A stretch of DNA of 64,000 nucleotides, taken from the NCBI RefSeq assembly GCF_015234215.1, contig NZ_JADEKP010000002.1, forward strand, positions 248,001 through 312,000, in the 5' to 3' direction. Below, one piece after another: positions 52,752 through 61,949 of the stretch. Every line of letters begins with the position of its first letter. Positions within the stretch are counted from its first letter, which is position 1. The notes below the pieces were generated by a model, which saw only the letters and a program-made list of their open reading frames with translations, was not told where the DNA came from and made no database searches. The translations under genes and the position numbers were made by a program. The DNA comes from Clostridium chrysemydis (GTDB lineage Bacteria; Bacillota; Clostridia; Clostridiales; Clostridiaceae).

Positions 52752-54989
52752 ATGGAAAATAGATATATTAAAGACTTAATAAAAAGTATGACATTAAAAG
52801 AAAAGGTCGGTCAGTTAAATCAAAAGTTATATGGATGGAATGTTTATAAAAAAATAGGAGATAAATTTGAGTTAACTGATGAGTTTAAAGAACACGTAAA
52901 GTGGGGAGGCGGAATAGGTGCTATATATGGAGTACTAAGAGCTGATGCATGGTCAGGAATAAGCTTTCCAAACGGAATAAAAAAAGAAGAAAGCAAAATA
53001 GTTATAGATATGATACGTGAGTACGTATTTAATAATACTAGATTAAAAATACCAGTTTTATTTAGTGAAGAGTGCACTCACGGACATCAAGGTTTAGACG
53101 GAGAAATGTATCCTTGTAGTTTAGGGATTGGGTCATCTTGGAATGAAGAACTAGTAGAATATGTATTTAAAGAAATATCTAATGAAATAGCAGCTAAAGG
53201 AGTAAATTTAGCACTAGTATCTTCTTTAGATGTGTTAAGAGATCCAAGGTGGGGAAGAGCAGAAGAGTGTTATAGTGAAGATCCATACTTATCGTCAAAA
53301 TATACTGAATCTATAGTTAAAGGGATTAATAATAAAACTTCTGAAAATGGAGTTACAGTTGTATTAAAGCATCTTTGTGCTCAAGGGGAACCTGTAGGAG
53401 GGCATAACTCAGGAGCTGCAAGCATAGGAGAAAGAGAACTTAGAGAAATATTTCTACCACCTGTAAAAAGTGGTGTATCAAGTGGTGCTTTAGGTTTTAT
53501 GGCAGCCTATAACGAAATAGATGGAGTGCCTTGCCATATTAATAAAAAGTTACTCACTGATATTTTAAGGGATGAATATAAGTTTGATGGCGTTGTAATG
53601 GCGGACGGTTGTGCTTTAGATAGACTGCTTCTTATGACTGGAAATGTAGAACTGGCTGCAAAACTTGCATTAGAAGCTGGAGTAGATTTAAGCTTGTGGG
53701 ATGATATATATACTTCTATAGAAAGTGCTGTAGAAAGTGGAGCTCTAGATATAAAATATGTAGATAGAGCGGTTTATAGGATTTTAAATCTAAAGAATAA
53801 ACTAGGCTTATTTAATAAACAAAAAAATACAGATTTAAGATTTATAAAGAGCACATTAAATGAGAATATATCAAAGGAAAGCTTAGTTTTATTAAAAAAT
53901 GATAAAAGCTTGCTTCCACTTAAGAAAATAAAAAAAATAGCAGTTATAGGACCTAATGCAGATAGTAAGTATAATCAATTAGGAGATTATACTTCACCAC
54001 AAGATGAGAAAAATATAATAACTGTTTTAGAAGGAGTAAAAAATATAGTTTCTAAAGATGTAGAAGTTTTTTATGAAAAAGGTTGTAATATAAGGTCATA
54101 TATAGAAAATGGAATAAGTAATGCAGCTAGTGTAGCCGCTAAATCAGATGTAGCTATAGTTGTTTTAGGTGGTTCAAGTTCTAGAAATTTTAAAATGTCT
54201 TTTGAAAGTAATGGAGCTGTAGTTACTTCTTATGATAAATTTGATATGAATTGTGGTGAAAATGTAGATTTAGCAAATTTAGATTTAGAAAAAAATCAAG
54301 TTGATTTGATAAAAGAAATAAAGAGCAGGGGAACTAAAGTGATAACTGTGATAATTCAAGGGAGACCTCACAGCATAAAAGAAATAGTTAAGTATAGTGA
54401 TTCAATAATTTGTGCTTGGTATCCTGGAAGTTATGGAGGGAAAGCTATAGCAGAAACTATTTTTGGATTTAACAATCCAAGCGGTAAGCTGCCTGTATCT
54501 ATTCCTATTTCTTCAATGCAGCTTCCTTGTTATTATAATGGTAAAGATAGCGGTCAAAAAGAAGATTATATAGATATGGAAGGAGAATCACTTTATCCTT
54601 TTGGTTATGGACTTAGTTACTCAAAGTTTTTATATAGCAATTTAAGGTTGAGTAATGAAAAAATATCTATTAAAAGTATGGAAAAAGGTGAAAAACTAAG
54701 AGTTACTGTTGATTTGTATAATGATAGTGAGTTTGATGGACTGGAAGTTGTACAGTTATACATTAAAGATTTAGAAGCCTCTATTACAAGAAGAATAAAG
54801 GAACTTAAAGGGTTCAAAAAAGTTTTTGTAAAGAGTAAATCCAAGATCCAAGTTGAATTTTATTTAACTATAGATGATTTGAAAATTTGGGATATAAACT
54901 TAGAAAATAAAGCAGAGAGTGGAAATATAAAAGTTATGGTTGGTAAAAATTCAAAAGACTATCTAGAAAAGACTTTTGAATTAATATAA
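52752..54989 (+). CDS. beta-glucosidase, GH3, cytoplasmic
   Basis: A 745-residue GH3 glycosidase in the BglX plan: N-terminal TIM barrel (KSMTLKEKVGQLNQKLYGW; DPRWGRAEECYSEDPYLSS; VVLKHLCAQGEPVGGHNSG), the C-domain (SLVLLKNDKSLLPLKKIKKIAVIGPNAD; IICAWYPGSYGGKAIAETIFG) and a fibronectin-III-like end (LYPFGYGLSYSKF; EVVQLYIKD). The nucleophile Asp is in FDGVVMADGCALD, with ADG where many relatives have SDW. No signal peptide, so it acts on imported sugar. It follows the RpiR gene by 13 bp. Probable substrates are beta-linked gluco-oligosaccharides; whether it accepts phosphorylated sugars from the EIIC is uncertain. Confidence 0.92.
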   Translation: MENRYIKDLIKSMTLKEKVGQLNQKLYGWNVYKKIGDKFELTDEFKEHVKWGGGIGAIYGVLRADAWSGISFPNGIKKEESKIVIDMIREYVFNNTRLKIPVLFSEECTHGHQGLDGEMYPCSLGIGSSWNEELVEYVFKEISNEIAAKGVNLALVSSLDVLRDPRWGRAEECYSEDPYLSSKYTESIVKGINNKTSENGVTVVLKHLCAQGEPVGGHNSGAASIGERELREIFLPPVKSGVSSGALGFMAAYNEIDGVPCHINKKLLTDILRDEYKFDGVVMADGCALDRLLLMTGNVELAAKLALEAGVDLSLWDDIYTSIESAVESGALDIKYVDRAVYRILNLKNKLGLFNKQKNTDLRFIKSTLNENISKESLVLLKNDKSLLPLKKIKKIAVIGPNADSKYNQLGDYTSPQDEKNIITVLEGVKNIVSKDVEVFYEKGCNIRSYIENGISNAASVAAKSDVAIVVLGGSSSRNFKMSFESNGAVVTSYDKFDMNCGENVDLANLDLEKNQVDLIKEIKSRGTKVITVIIQGRPHSIKEIVKYSDSIICAWYPGSYGGKAIAETIFGFNNPSGKLPVSIPISSMQLPCYYNGKDSGQKEDYIDMEGESLYPFGYGLSYSKFLYSNLRLSNEKISIKSMEKGEKLRVTVDLYNDSEFDGLEVVQLYIKDLEASITRRIKELKGFKKVFVKSKSKIQVEFYLTIDDLKIWDINLENKAESGNIKVMVGKNSKDYLEKTFELI

Positions 54990-55089
54990 ATCTTTTTAAC
55001 AAATATAAGCTTCTAAATTATCCTTGTGTTTTGTATGTTAAGGTTAAGGTATTGCAATAGTTTTGAAGTGAATAGTTTGTTAAAACTAT

Positions 55090-55124
55090 AAGGTGAAGTC
55101 TAATTTTTTAGGCTTTATTTTTTA
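55090..55124 (+). terminator. terminator of the EIIC-GH3 operon
   Basis: AAGTCTAA and TTAGGCTT pair (with one G-U) around a short T loop, then T6. It lies about 100 bp after the GH3 stop. Confidence 0.6.
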
Positions 55125-55182
55125 TTCAAAAAAAACAGTTTAAATATGTTACACTTAAAATATAAAAAGGGGATGAAATATA

Positions 55183-56241
55183 ATGGATAAAAGAAAAATT
55201 GTATTTTCAAATTATAATAAATTTAATTGTATAGGAGATAAGTGTAAATATACTTGTTGCTCTGGCTGGGATATTAATATAGATAAAGTAACATTTGAAA
55301 AATGGAAAAAAGAAAAACAGGAGTTTTTAAAATATACTAAAAAGAAAGAAAAAGAAATTTTTATAGATAAAGAAACAAAAGATGATTGCAGTTTCCTAGA
55401 TTGCAAAGGGCTTTGTAAAATTATAAAAGAGGATGGTTATGATTATATATCAGAAACTTGTAGGTGCTTTCCAAGAATTATTAATGATTATGAAGACATA
55501 ACAGAATATAGCTTATCTTTAGCTTGTCCTGAAGCTATAAATTTTATAAGAAAAAATACCTTTCTTATAGATAATAATAGAAAAGTAATAGAATCAAGAG
55601 AAGTTATTTTAAATATATTAAATCTTGAAGATATTAGTTTAAATGAAAAATTACTAATAGCTTTTCAAGTTTTAAATATTATGAGAGAAGAAGATATTAA
55701 AGGAATTTATAATGATAAAGAATTTTTATATGAAATCTTAGATAATTTAAGAAGAGTAGAAACTGATAGGGAAGAAGCAATTTATGAATTAAATAATTTA
55801 TTTTTAGATATAATTACTAATTATAAAGACATAGGTATTTTTAAAGAGCTATTTAAAGATATTGGTGATTTTTCAGAAAATGAATATTTAGTAGATTATT
55901 TAGGTGTTTTTGATAAATCCAAAAAAGAAATCAAAGGTAATGAAGGATTTTTATTAGATATAATAAAATCAAAAGTTATAAGTAACGTTATATCAGAAAA
56001 TATAACAGAAAATATTATTTCACTTCAAAATATAATTTTAGAGAGCTTTTTAATTGATTACTCTTTATTTTTAAAATTTTCTTTAAAAGAAAAGATTAAT
56101 AAAGAATCTATAAGTGATTATACTTTAGCTTTTTCTAGAATAATTACAAGTAATAAAGAAGCATTTTTAGAATTTATAATTGAGTCATTTGAAAGAGAAA
56201 TAATTGATATATCTTATTTAGCCTTTATAGGGCTAATATAA
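55183..56241 (+). CDS. fliB: FliB-family lysine N-methylase-like protein
   Basis: A 352-residue cytoplasmic protein. The Cys-rich N-terminus has C16, C21, C25 and C26 (NCIGDKCKYTCCSGW), then DDCSFLDCKGLCKI and SETCRCFPR, the cluster seen in FliB, which methylates surface lysines of flagellin. The remaining 250 residues are helical and acidic, again as in the family. No other flagellar gene is in the window, so the target could be flagellin encoded elsewhere or another protein. The start follows AAAAAGGGGATG. Its terminator is shared with the convergent DUF3784 gene. The symbol is by family resemblance only. Confidence 0.82.
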   Translation: MDKRKIVFSNYNKFNCIGDKCKYTCCSGWDINIDKVTFEKWKKEKQEFLKYTKKKEKEIFIDKETKDDCSFLDCKGLCKIIKEDGYDYISETCRCFPRIINDYEDITEYSLSLACPEAINFIRKNTFLIDNNRKVIESREVILNILNLEDISLNEKLLIAFQVLNIMREEDIKGIYNDKEFLYEILDNLRRVETDREEAIYELNNLFLDIITNYKDIGIFKELFKDIGDFSENEYLVDYLGVFDKSKKEIKGNEGFLLDIIKSKVISNVISENITENIISLQNIILESFLIDYSLFLKFSLKEKINKESISDYTLAFSRIITSNKEAFLEFIIESFEREIIDISYLAFIGLI

Positions 56242-56242
56242 A

Positions 56243-56280
56243 AATAAAGCTTGAATTTAAATTCAAGCTTTATTTTTTAA
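56243..56280. terminator. bidirectional terminator
   Basis: AAATAAAGCTTGAATTT and AAATTCAAGCTTTATTT form a fully palindromic stem with A and T tails, serving the fliB-like gene and the convergent DUF3784 gene. Confidence 0.9.
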
Positions 56281-56590
56281 ACTTTTTAGATACGTTAAGA
56301 TAGATTACTGAAAAAAGTGTTGTTCCGATTATTAAAAAAGGTACAAGTACAGACATACCTTTAATTTCGTAGTAAGTATTTATTATTAGTAGAAGAATAT
56401 AAAAAGCTATAGCAAAACAAAATTTGCTCATAAATTTGCAAACATTTAATAGATTATATTGTTCTCTTTCTTCTTTACTCATAGTATTAAAGCCAGCTAT
56501 AAGAAATATCCCTTTTCCTTTTGATAAAAATATTCCTATAGTTATAAATAAAAGTATTATTAGTATTGGAATTAAAACCTCAAATCCCAT
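56270..56590 (-). CDS. DUF3784-family small membrane protein
   Basis: A 106-residue protein with three hydrophobic helices (about residues 4-24, 52-70 and 76-97). The segment between the first two, KGIFLIAGFNTMSKEEREQYNLLNVCKFMSKFC, is the hallmark of DUF3784. Function of the family is unknown. A good site (AAGGAGACATCTTT) precedes the ATG. It is monocistronic on the reverse strand between the FliB-like and dihydrouridine synthase genes. Confidence 0.85.
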   Translation of the reverse strand: MGFEVLIPILIILLFITIGIFLSKGKGIFLIAGFNTMSKEEREQYNLLNVCKFMSKFCFAIAFYILLLIINTYYEIKGMSVLVPFLIIGTTLFSVIYLNVSKKFKK

Positions 56591-56718
56591 AAAGATGTCT
56601 CCTTAAAATAATATTAATACAATTTTACCATATATTTGGTAAAAAGTAATGCTATAGATAAGTAAAAAAAAGATTGATATAATGACTTTAGTAAATAGAG
56701 AAACAAAGGAGATACTAA

Positions 56719-57681
56719 ATGAAATACTATTTAGCACCTATGGAAGGTATAACTGGATTTATATATAGAAATGCATACAAAAAATATTTTGATAATATTG
56801 ATAAATATTTTATGCCATTTATAGTACCAAACAAAAGCAGAAGCCTAAAGACTAGAGAACTTAGAGATGTTTTGCCGGAAAATAATAAGGAGATAAAGGT
56901 AGTTCCTCAGATTCTAACTAATGATAGTGAAGGGTTTATAGAAACTTGTAAAAAGTTAAAAAAACTTGGGTACGGTGAAGTAAATTTAAATTTAGGGTGC
57001 CCTTCAGGAACTGTTGTAGCTAAGGGAAGAGGTTCAGGATTTTTAGCTAAAAGAGAAGAACTTGATAAATTTTTAGAAGAAATATATAAAATAGAAGATA
57101 TGAAAATATCTTTAAAAGTAAGGCTTGGAAAAGATAGCCCAGAAGAATTTTATGAGCTTATAAAAATATTTAATAAATACCCTGTATACGAGCTTATAAT
57201 TCACCCTAGAACTCAAAAAGATTTCTACGGAAATACTCCTAATTTAAAAGTATTTAAAGATGCATTAAAACTTAGTAAAGCTGAGATTTGCTATAACGGT
57301 GATATCTTTACAAAAAAGGATATGGAAAAGTTTAAAGAAGAATTTGAAGGCGTAGATAAAGTTATGATAGGGAGAGGGATTTTAGCAAATCCAGGATTAC
57401 TTAAAGAAATAAAAGAGGGGGTAGTTATAGATAAAAAAGTTTTAAAAGAATTTCATGATGAGATATTTAACTCATATAGAGAAGTTTTTAAAGAAGATAA
57501 AAATGCAATTTTTAGAATGAAAGAACTTTGGGGATATATGATTTATATTTTTAGTGATAATAAAAAATATTCAAAAAAGATTAAAAAATCACAAAAGCTT
57601 TCAGATTATTTAGAAGCTGTAAATAGTCTTTTTAGAGAAAGTGAAATAATTAAGGGAGCTGGACTTTTTTATAAAGAATAA
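56719..57681 (+). CDS. dus: tRNA-dihydrouridine synthase
   Basis: A 320-residue FMN-dependent enzyme that reduces specific uridines of tRNA. The TIM-barrel start YYLAPMEGITGFIYRNAY, the catalytic C94 in NLNLGCPSGTVV, and the FMN-binding IIHPRT, CYNGDIF and VMIGRGILANPGL segments are all present; a C-terminal helical domain (about 240-320) binds tRNA. Length is normal. The start follows AAAGGAGATACTAA. The 53-residue Cys-rich protein gene follows after 17 bp and is probably cotranscribed. Confidence 0.95.
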   Translation: MKYYLAPMEGITGFIYRNAYKKYFDNIDKYFMPFIVPNKSRSLKTRELRDVLPENNKEIKVVPQILTNDSEGFIETCKKLKKLGYGEVNLNLGCPSGTVVAKGRGSGFLAKREELDKFLEEIYKIEDMKISLKVRLGKDSPEEFYELIKIFNKYPVYELIIHPRTQKDFYGNTPNLKVFKDALKLSKAEICYNGDIFTKKDMEKFKEEFEGVDKVMIGRGILANPGLLKEIKEGVVIDKKVLKEFHDEIFNSYREVFKEDKNAIFRMKELWGYMIYIFSDNKKYSKKIKKSQKLSDYLEAVNSLFRESEIIKGAGLFYKE

Positions 57682-57698
57682 ATTAGGAGGTGAAATCT

Positions 57699-57860
57699 TT
57701 GAAATGTAAGTACTGCAATAAAGAACTTGATGAAAACTCATTTAAAAATAAAATCGGGGAGTTTTGCACAGAAGATCACTTTGATAAATATTTAAAAAGT
57801 CTTTCAAATGAAGAATACGTAAAATTACAACATTCATTTTGTGTTTGTAGTGATGATTAG
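57699..57860 (+). CDS. small Cys-rich zinc-ribbon-like protein, 53 residues
   Basis: A short gene starting with TTG at 57699 after a strong TTAGGAGGTGAAA site. The protein (MKCKYCNKELDENSF...GEFCTEDHFDKYL...HSFCVCSDD) has a CxxC pair near the N-terminus, a Cys and His at about residues 23-27, and a CxC pair near the end, fitting one small zinc-binding knuckle. No family name is known to me. It lies 17 bp after the dihydrouridine synthase and before a terminator, so it is the second gene of that unit. Confidence 0.75.
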   Translation: MKCKYCNKELDENSFKNKIGEFCTEDHFDKYLKSLSNEEYVKLQHSFCVCSDD

Positions 57861-57862
57861 AT

Positions 57863-57893
57863 AAAAGCTAGTATGAAAATACTAGCTTTTTTA
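57863..57893 (+). terminator. terminator after the dus unit
   Basis: AAAAGCTAGTAT and ATACTAGCTTTT pair perfectly around GAAA, followed by TT and AT-rich DNA. Confidence 0.9.
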
Positions 57894-57996
57894 TATTTAT
57901 AAAATAATTTAAATTAAAAAAATGTAATAAAAATAGTAAAAATATTATAAAAATAAGAATTAAACAAAGTTTTTATGAGAAATTGATAAAAAAATG

Positions 57997-58053
57997 TTGA
58001 CTAAATATATATGAATAAGATATTATACAAACATAACATGATATTAATTATCA
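57997..58053 (+). promoter_or_regulatory. siderophore operon promoter with Fur box
   Basis: TTGACT (57997-58002), 18 bp, TATTAT (58021-58026) form the promoter. TGATATTAATTATCA (58039-58053) is a near-perfect 7-1-7 Fur box over the start of transcription. Iron-loaded Fur should repress the operon. Confidence 0.8.
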
Positions 58054-58099
58054 ATAACAACGGTAAATAAATATCAAAAGAAGAAGCGGGAGAGGGAAA

Positions 58100-59041
58100 A
58101 TGAAAAGGATAAAAAATATTTTATTAGCATGTACAGTAGTTTTAACTTTAGGGGTTTTTGTTGGATGTTCACAAAGCGGAGATTCTAAAAATGAAGGAAG
58201 CGAAACTAGAAAAGTTCAAACAGTTAAAGGTGAAGTCGAAATTCCAAAAGATCCAAAAAAAATAGTAGATATTTCAGGAAGCAGTGAAGAGTTAGTTTTA
58301 TTAGGATATACACCTGTTGGTACAGCAAATGTTGATTCTTATGAAACTGATAAAGTTCCAGCTTACGTTAAAAATAAATTAGGAAATTCAAAAGTAGTAG
58401 GACATTCTATGATGGATACTATGGACGTTGAATCTATAATAGAATTGCAGCCAGATTTAATAATTATGTCTCCAAGACAAGAAAAAATTTATGATCAATT
58501 AAAATCTGTTGCACCAGTAGTTATGCTTGAAGATAAGTCAAACGACTGGGAAGCTAAGTTTAAAGATGTAGCAAAGTTATTTGATAAAGAAAATGAAGCT
58601 CAAAAATGGTTAGATGAATACTATAAAAAAGCTAAAAATGTTGGTGATGAAATTAAAAAAGCAAATGGCGACGCAACATATCTAGCAGTTTTAGCAACGT
58701 CTGGACAATTTATGGTATTTACAGAAGGTGGAATAGGAACTGTTTTAAAAGAAGATATGGGATTAAAACAACCTAAAAATATGCCAAAGCAAGATAGTAT
58801 TACACTGCCTACAGTTTCATTAGAGGGGTTAACAAAAATAGATGCTGATAACTTAATAGTTATAGGAACAAAGTCAGAATTAGATTCTTTAAAATCAAAT
58901 TCAGTTTGGAATAAAATAAAAGCAGTTAAAAATTCTAAAGTTACAGAATTACCTGCAAGTCCATACTTTAGTCAAGCTTATAATCCTATAGGTAGAGAAA
59001 TTTTACTAGATAACTTAAAAGAAGAGATTATAAAAAAATAA
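58100..59041 (+). CDS. iron-siderophore ABC transporter, substrate-binding lipoprotein
   Basis: A 313-residue class III periplasmic-binding-type lipoprotein. The signal MKRIKNILLACTVVLTLGVFVGC ends in a lipobox with C23. The mature part follows the FeuA/FhuD plan: IVDISGSSEELVLLGYTPVGTAN, then MDVESIIELQPDLIIM (first lobe), a long helix KAKNVGDEIKKANG, and LTKIDADNLIVIGT with FSQAYNPIGREILLDNL (second lobe). It should bind a ferric siderophore or haem-like chelate at the outer face of the membrane. It is the first gene of a Fur-boxed operon with two permeases and an ATPase. The chelate cannot be read from sequence. Confidence 0.93.
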   Translation: MKRIKNILLACTVVLTLGVFVGCSQSGDSKNEGSETRKVQTVKGEVEIPKDPKKIVDISGSSEELVLLGYTPVGTANVDSYETDKVPAYVKNKLGNSKVVGHSMMDTMDVESIIELQPDLIIMSPRQEKIYDQLKSVAPVVMLEDKSNDWEAKFKDVAKLFDKENEAQKWLDEYYKKAKNVGDEIKKANGDATYLAVLATSGQFMVFTEGGIGTVLKEDMGLKQPKNMPKQDSITLPTVSLEGLTKIDADNLIVIGTKSELDSLKSNSVWNKIKAVKNSKVTELPASPYFSQAYNPIGREILLDNLKEEIIKK

Positions 59042-59052
59042 TAAGATTTAGG

Positions 59053-59077
59053 GGAGTAATTAAATAATTACTCCTTT
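59053..59077 (+). other. intercistronic hairpin after the binding-protein gene
   Basis: GGAGTAATT and AATTACTCC pair around AAAT and are followed by TTTATT. It probably terminates part of the transcripts, giving more binding protein than permease. Confidence 0.65.
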
Positions 59078-59108
59078 ATTAATTTACTATTTAGGAGGTT
59101 AAGGAGTT

Positions 59109-60122
59109 TTGGGTAAACAAAATAAAAAATATAAAGTTACTGTTTTGTTGATAGTTGGATTGATACTTTTAGGTTTTGGGATATTTATTTCCATTTCTTT
59201 AGGTGCAAAGGATATAAATTTTAATACAGTAATTCACAGCTTATTTAATAATAGTGATGATATAAATACTAAAATAATTAGAGACGTAAGAGTCCCAAGA
59301 GCGCTAGCTGCACTTTTAGTTGGAGGATTTTTATCAGTGGCTGGAGCTATTATGCAAGGGGTAACTAGAAACCCTATTGCAGAGCCTTCAGTTTTAGGGA
59401 TTACTCAAGGGGCTACTTTTGCAATAGCTATAGCTTTCGTTCTTCAAAGAGTTTATAAAGATTTAGTTATAAGTAGCTTTAGCCTTATGATATTTGCATT
59501 TTTAGGGGCTAGTATAAGTGGTATTTTAGTTTACTTTTTTAGTAGTAGATCAAGAAGAAAGGTAGATCCAGTTAAATTAGCACTTGCAGGGACTGCACTT
59601 GGAACTCTTTTAATTTCATTAGCTATGGGAATTTCTATGTATTTTAATTTATCAAAGGAACTAAGCTTTTGGATTCAAGGAGGATTAGTTAGTGCAAATT
59701 TTGAAGGAGTTAAAATGCTAGTTATACTTGGGGGAATAGCATTTGTTTTTGCTATGCTTTTATCTAAGAAAATAACGATTTTAAGCCTAGGAGAAGAAGT
59801 TGCTATAGGGCTTGGAGAAAATACTAACAAAATAAGATTTTTAAGTATTTTAATAGTTATAGTCTTAACTGGGGCATCTGTTGCAGTAGCTGGAAATATT
59901 GTTTTTGTAGGACTTATAGTTCCACAGATAATAAAGAAAATAATAGGAGCGGATTATAAATTTATAATACCTTTATCTATGGTGTATGGAGGAGTTTTAT
60001 TAGTATTTAGTGATATTATAGCTAGAATGATAAATCAGCCCTACGAAACTCCAATCGGGTCTATTACAGCGATTATAGGTGTTCCTGTATTTATATATTT
60101 AGTTAGAAAGGGGGATAAGTAA
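59109..60122 (+). CDS. FecCD-family siderophore permease, subunit 1
   Basis: A 337-residue membrane protein with about nine to ten helices. IIRDVRVPRALAALLVGGFLSVAGAIMQGVTRNPIAEPSVLGITQGA is the FecCD signature, and GNIVFVGLIVPQIIKKIIG is the coupling-helix region for the ATPase. The start is a TTG at 59109 behind AGGAGGTTAAGGAG. Downstream permease begins 1 bp after its stop. It pairs with that subunit as a heterodimeric channel for the ferric chelate. Confidence 0.93.
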   Translation: MGKQNKKYKVTVLLIVGLILLGFGIFISISLGAKDINFNTVIHSLFNNSDDINTKIIRDVRVPRALAALLVGGFLSVAGAIMQGVTRNPIAEPSVLGITQGATFAIAIAFVLQRVYKDLVISSFSLMIFAFLGASISGILVYFFSSRSRRKVDPVKLALAGTALGTLLISLAMGISMYFNLSKELSFWIQGGLVSANFEGVKMLVILGGIAFVFAMLLSKKITILSLGEEVAIGLGENTNKIRFLSILIVIVLTGASVAVAGNIVFVGLIVPQIIKKIIGADYKFIIPLSMVYGGVLLVFSDIIARMINQPYETPIGSITAIIGVPVFIYLVRKGDK

Positions 60123-60123
60123 A

Positions 60124-61131
60124 ATGAAAAAAGATAAAAAATTTATAATAACTATTTTAGTTTTATTAGGGCTAATATTTGTTTCGGTTGTAGTTAGTTT
60201 AAACTTAGGCTCATTAAACCTTACCCCTACAGATGTTATAAAAACTTTATTTGGCTTTGGAAGTAAGAGTCAAAATATAGTTATATTTAATTTAAGACTC
60301 CCAAGGATTATTATTGGTATCTTAGTTGGAGTCGCGTTAGCAGTTTCAGGAACAGTACTTCAAGGAGTAACTAAAAATGAACTTGCAGACTCAGGTATTC
60401 TTGGAATAAATTCAGGTGCAGCTCTTTTTGTTGTTATTTATATATACTTTATGAATGGAAATGTCTATGAAGGAGTAAGTAATTTAACTATATTTACAAT
60501 GCCTATAGTAGCGCTTTTAGGTGCTATATTTGGAGCCTTCTTAGTTTATATATTAGCCTATAAAGACGGTATAGACTCATCAAGGCTATTACTTATAGGT
60601 ATTGGAATAAACATAGCATTTACATCAATTTTAACAATATTCCAATTAAGATTCACAACTCAAGAATTTAACAGAGTAATGGCTTGGACTACAGGAAGTA
60701 TATGGGGTGCAAATTACAAATACGTTATAGCTATACTACCTTTTATAGTAGTTTGTTTAGGACTTATATTTTATAAAAGTAGGTATTTAAATGTCTTAAA
60801 CCTTGGAGATGATATTTCTATAGGTCTTGGAGTAAACGTAGAAAAAGAGAGAAGAAAACTTATTATATATGCAGTAATTTTAGCTGGGGTTTCTACATCC
60901 GTTGCTGGAAGTATTGGATTTTTAGGACTTATTTCTCCTCATATAGGAAGAAAACTTGTTGGACCTAACCATAAAAAGTTAATACCAGTTTCAGCACTTA
61001 TAGGAGCTTTATTATTAGTATTTAGTGATACTATTTCAAGAAATTTAATAGCACCTTTAGAAATTCCAGTTGGGATAGTTGTTGCTGTAGTTGGAGTACC
61101 ATACTTTATATATTTAATGGTTAAAGAATAA
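60124..61131 (+). CDS. FecCD-family siderophore permease, subunit 2
   Basis: A 335-residue paralogue of the preceding permease, with the equivalent signature LRLPRIIIGILVGVALAVSGTVLQGVTKNELADSGILGINSGA and coupling region GSIGFLGLISPHIGRKLVG. The one-base gap to the upstream gene means the two subunits are coupled and made in equal amounts. The ATPase follows after 22 bp. Confidence 0.94.
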   Translation: MKKDKKFIITILVLLGLIFVSVVVSLNLGSLNLTPTDVIKTLFGFGSKSQNIVIFNLRLPRIIIGILVGVALAVSGTVLQGVTKNELADSGILGINSGAALFVVIYIYFMNGNVYEGVSNLTIFTMPIVALLGAIFGAFLVYILAYKDGIDSSRLLLIGIGINIAFTSILTIFQLRFTTQEFNRVMAWTTGSIWGANYKYVIAILPFIVVCLGLIFYKSRYLNVLNLGDDISIGLGVNVEKERRKLIIYAVILAGVSTSVAGSIGFLGLISPHIGRKLVGPNHKKLIPVSALIGALLLVFSDTISRNLIAPLEIPVGIVVAVVGVPYFIYLMVKE

Positions 61132-61153
61132 TAGAAAGGAAAAGGTAAAAGAG

Positions 61154-61945
61154 ATGAATTCTATAATAACAAAAGATTTAAATATATCTTACGGCGATAT
61201 TGACATAGTAAAGAATTTAAATATAGAGATTCCAAAAGGAAAGATAACAACTATAATAGGGGCAAATGGTTCTGGTAAATCAACTATTTTAAAAACAATA
61301 GCAAGAATCATAAAAGCCAAAAGTGGAGACGTATTAATAAACGGAAAAAGTATAAATAAAAGCAATTCTAAAGATATAGCAAAAGAAATGGCAGTTTTGC
61401 CTCAAGGACCAAAAGCCCCTAAAGGATTAACAGTAGAAGAACTTATTTCATACGGTAGATTTCCTCATCAAAGTGGATTTTCTAAAATGAAAAGTGAGGA
61501 CGAAAAGATTATAGACTGGGCGCTTAAAGCAACAAAGATAGAAGAATTTAGAGATAGACCTTTAGAAGCTTTATCTGGAGGACAAAGACAGAGGGCGTGG
61601 ATTGCTATGGCTCTTGCACAAAGAACAGATATATTAGTTTTAGATGAGCCTACAACTTACTTAGATTTAGCGCACCAGTTAGAAATATTAGAACTTTTAA
61701 AAGAACTAAACGAAAAACATAAAACTACTATAGTTATGGTAATTCATGAGTTAAATAACGCTTCAAGGTTTGCAGACTATATGATAGGTGTAAAAAAAGG
61801 TAAAGTTTCTTGTTGTGGTACTCCTTTTGATGTTATGACTAAAGATAACTTAAGAGAATTATTTAATATAGATGGGGAAATAGTAAATGACCCTAGAAAC
61901 AACAGACCTGTTTTAATTACATATGATATGGCATTGGAAAGTTAG
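61154..61945 (+). CDS. siderophore ABC transporter ATPase
   Basis: A 263-residue FepC/FhuC-type ATPase. Walker A is GANGSGKST, Q-loop LPQGP, signature LSGGQRQRAWIAMAL, Walker B ILVLDEPTTYLD, and H-loop VIHELNNA. The TYLDLAHQLEILELL string is typical of siderophore and cobalamin ATPases. It powers the two FecCD subunits. The MATE gene starts 4 bp after its stop. Confidence 0.95.
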   Translation: MNSIITKDLNISYGDIDIVKNLNIEIPKGKITTIIGANGSGKSTILKTIARIIKAKSGDVLINGKSINKSNSKDIAKEMAVLPQGPKAPKGLTVEELISYGRFPHQSGFSKMKSEDEKIIDWALKATKIEEFRDRPLEALSGGQRQRAWIAMALAQRTDILVLDEPTTYLDLAHQLEILELLKELNEKHKTTIVMVIHELNNASRFADYMIGVKKGKVSCCGTPFDVMTKDNLRELFNIDGEIVNDPRNNRPVLITYDMALES

Positions 61946-61949
61946 TCTT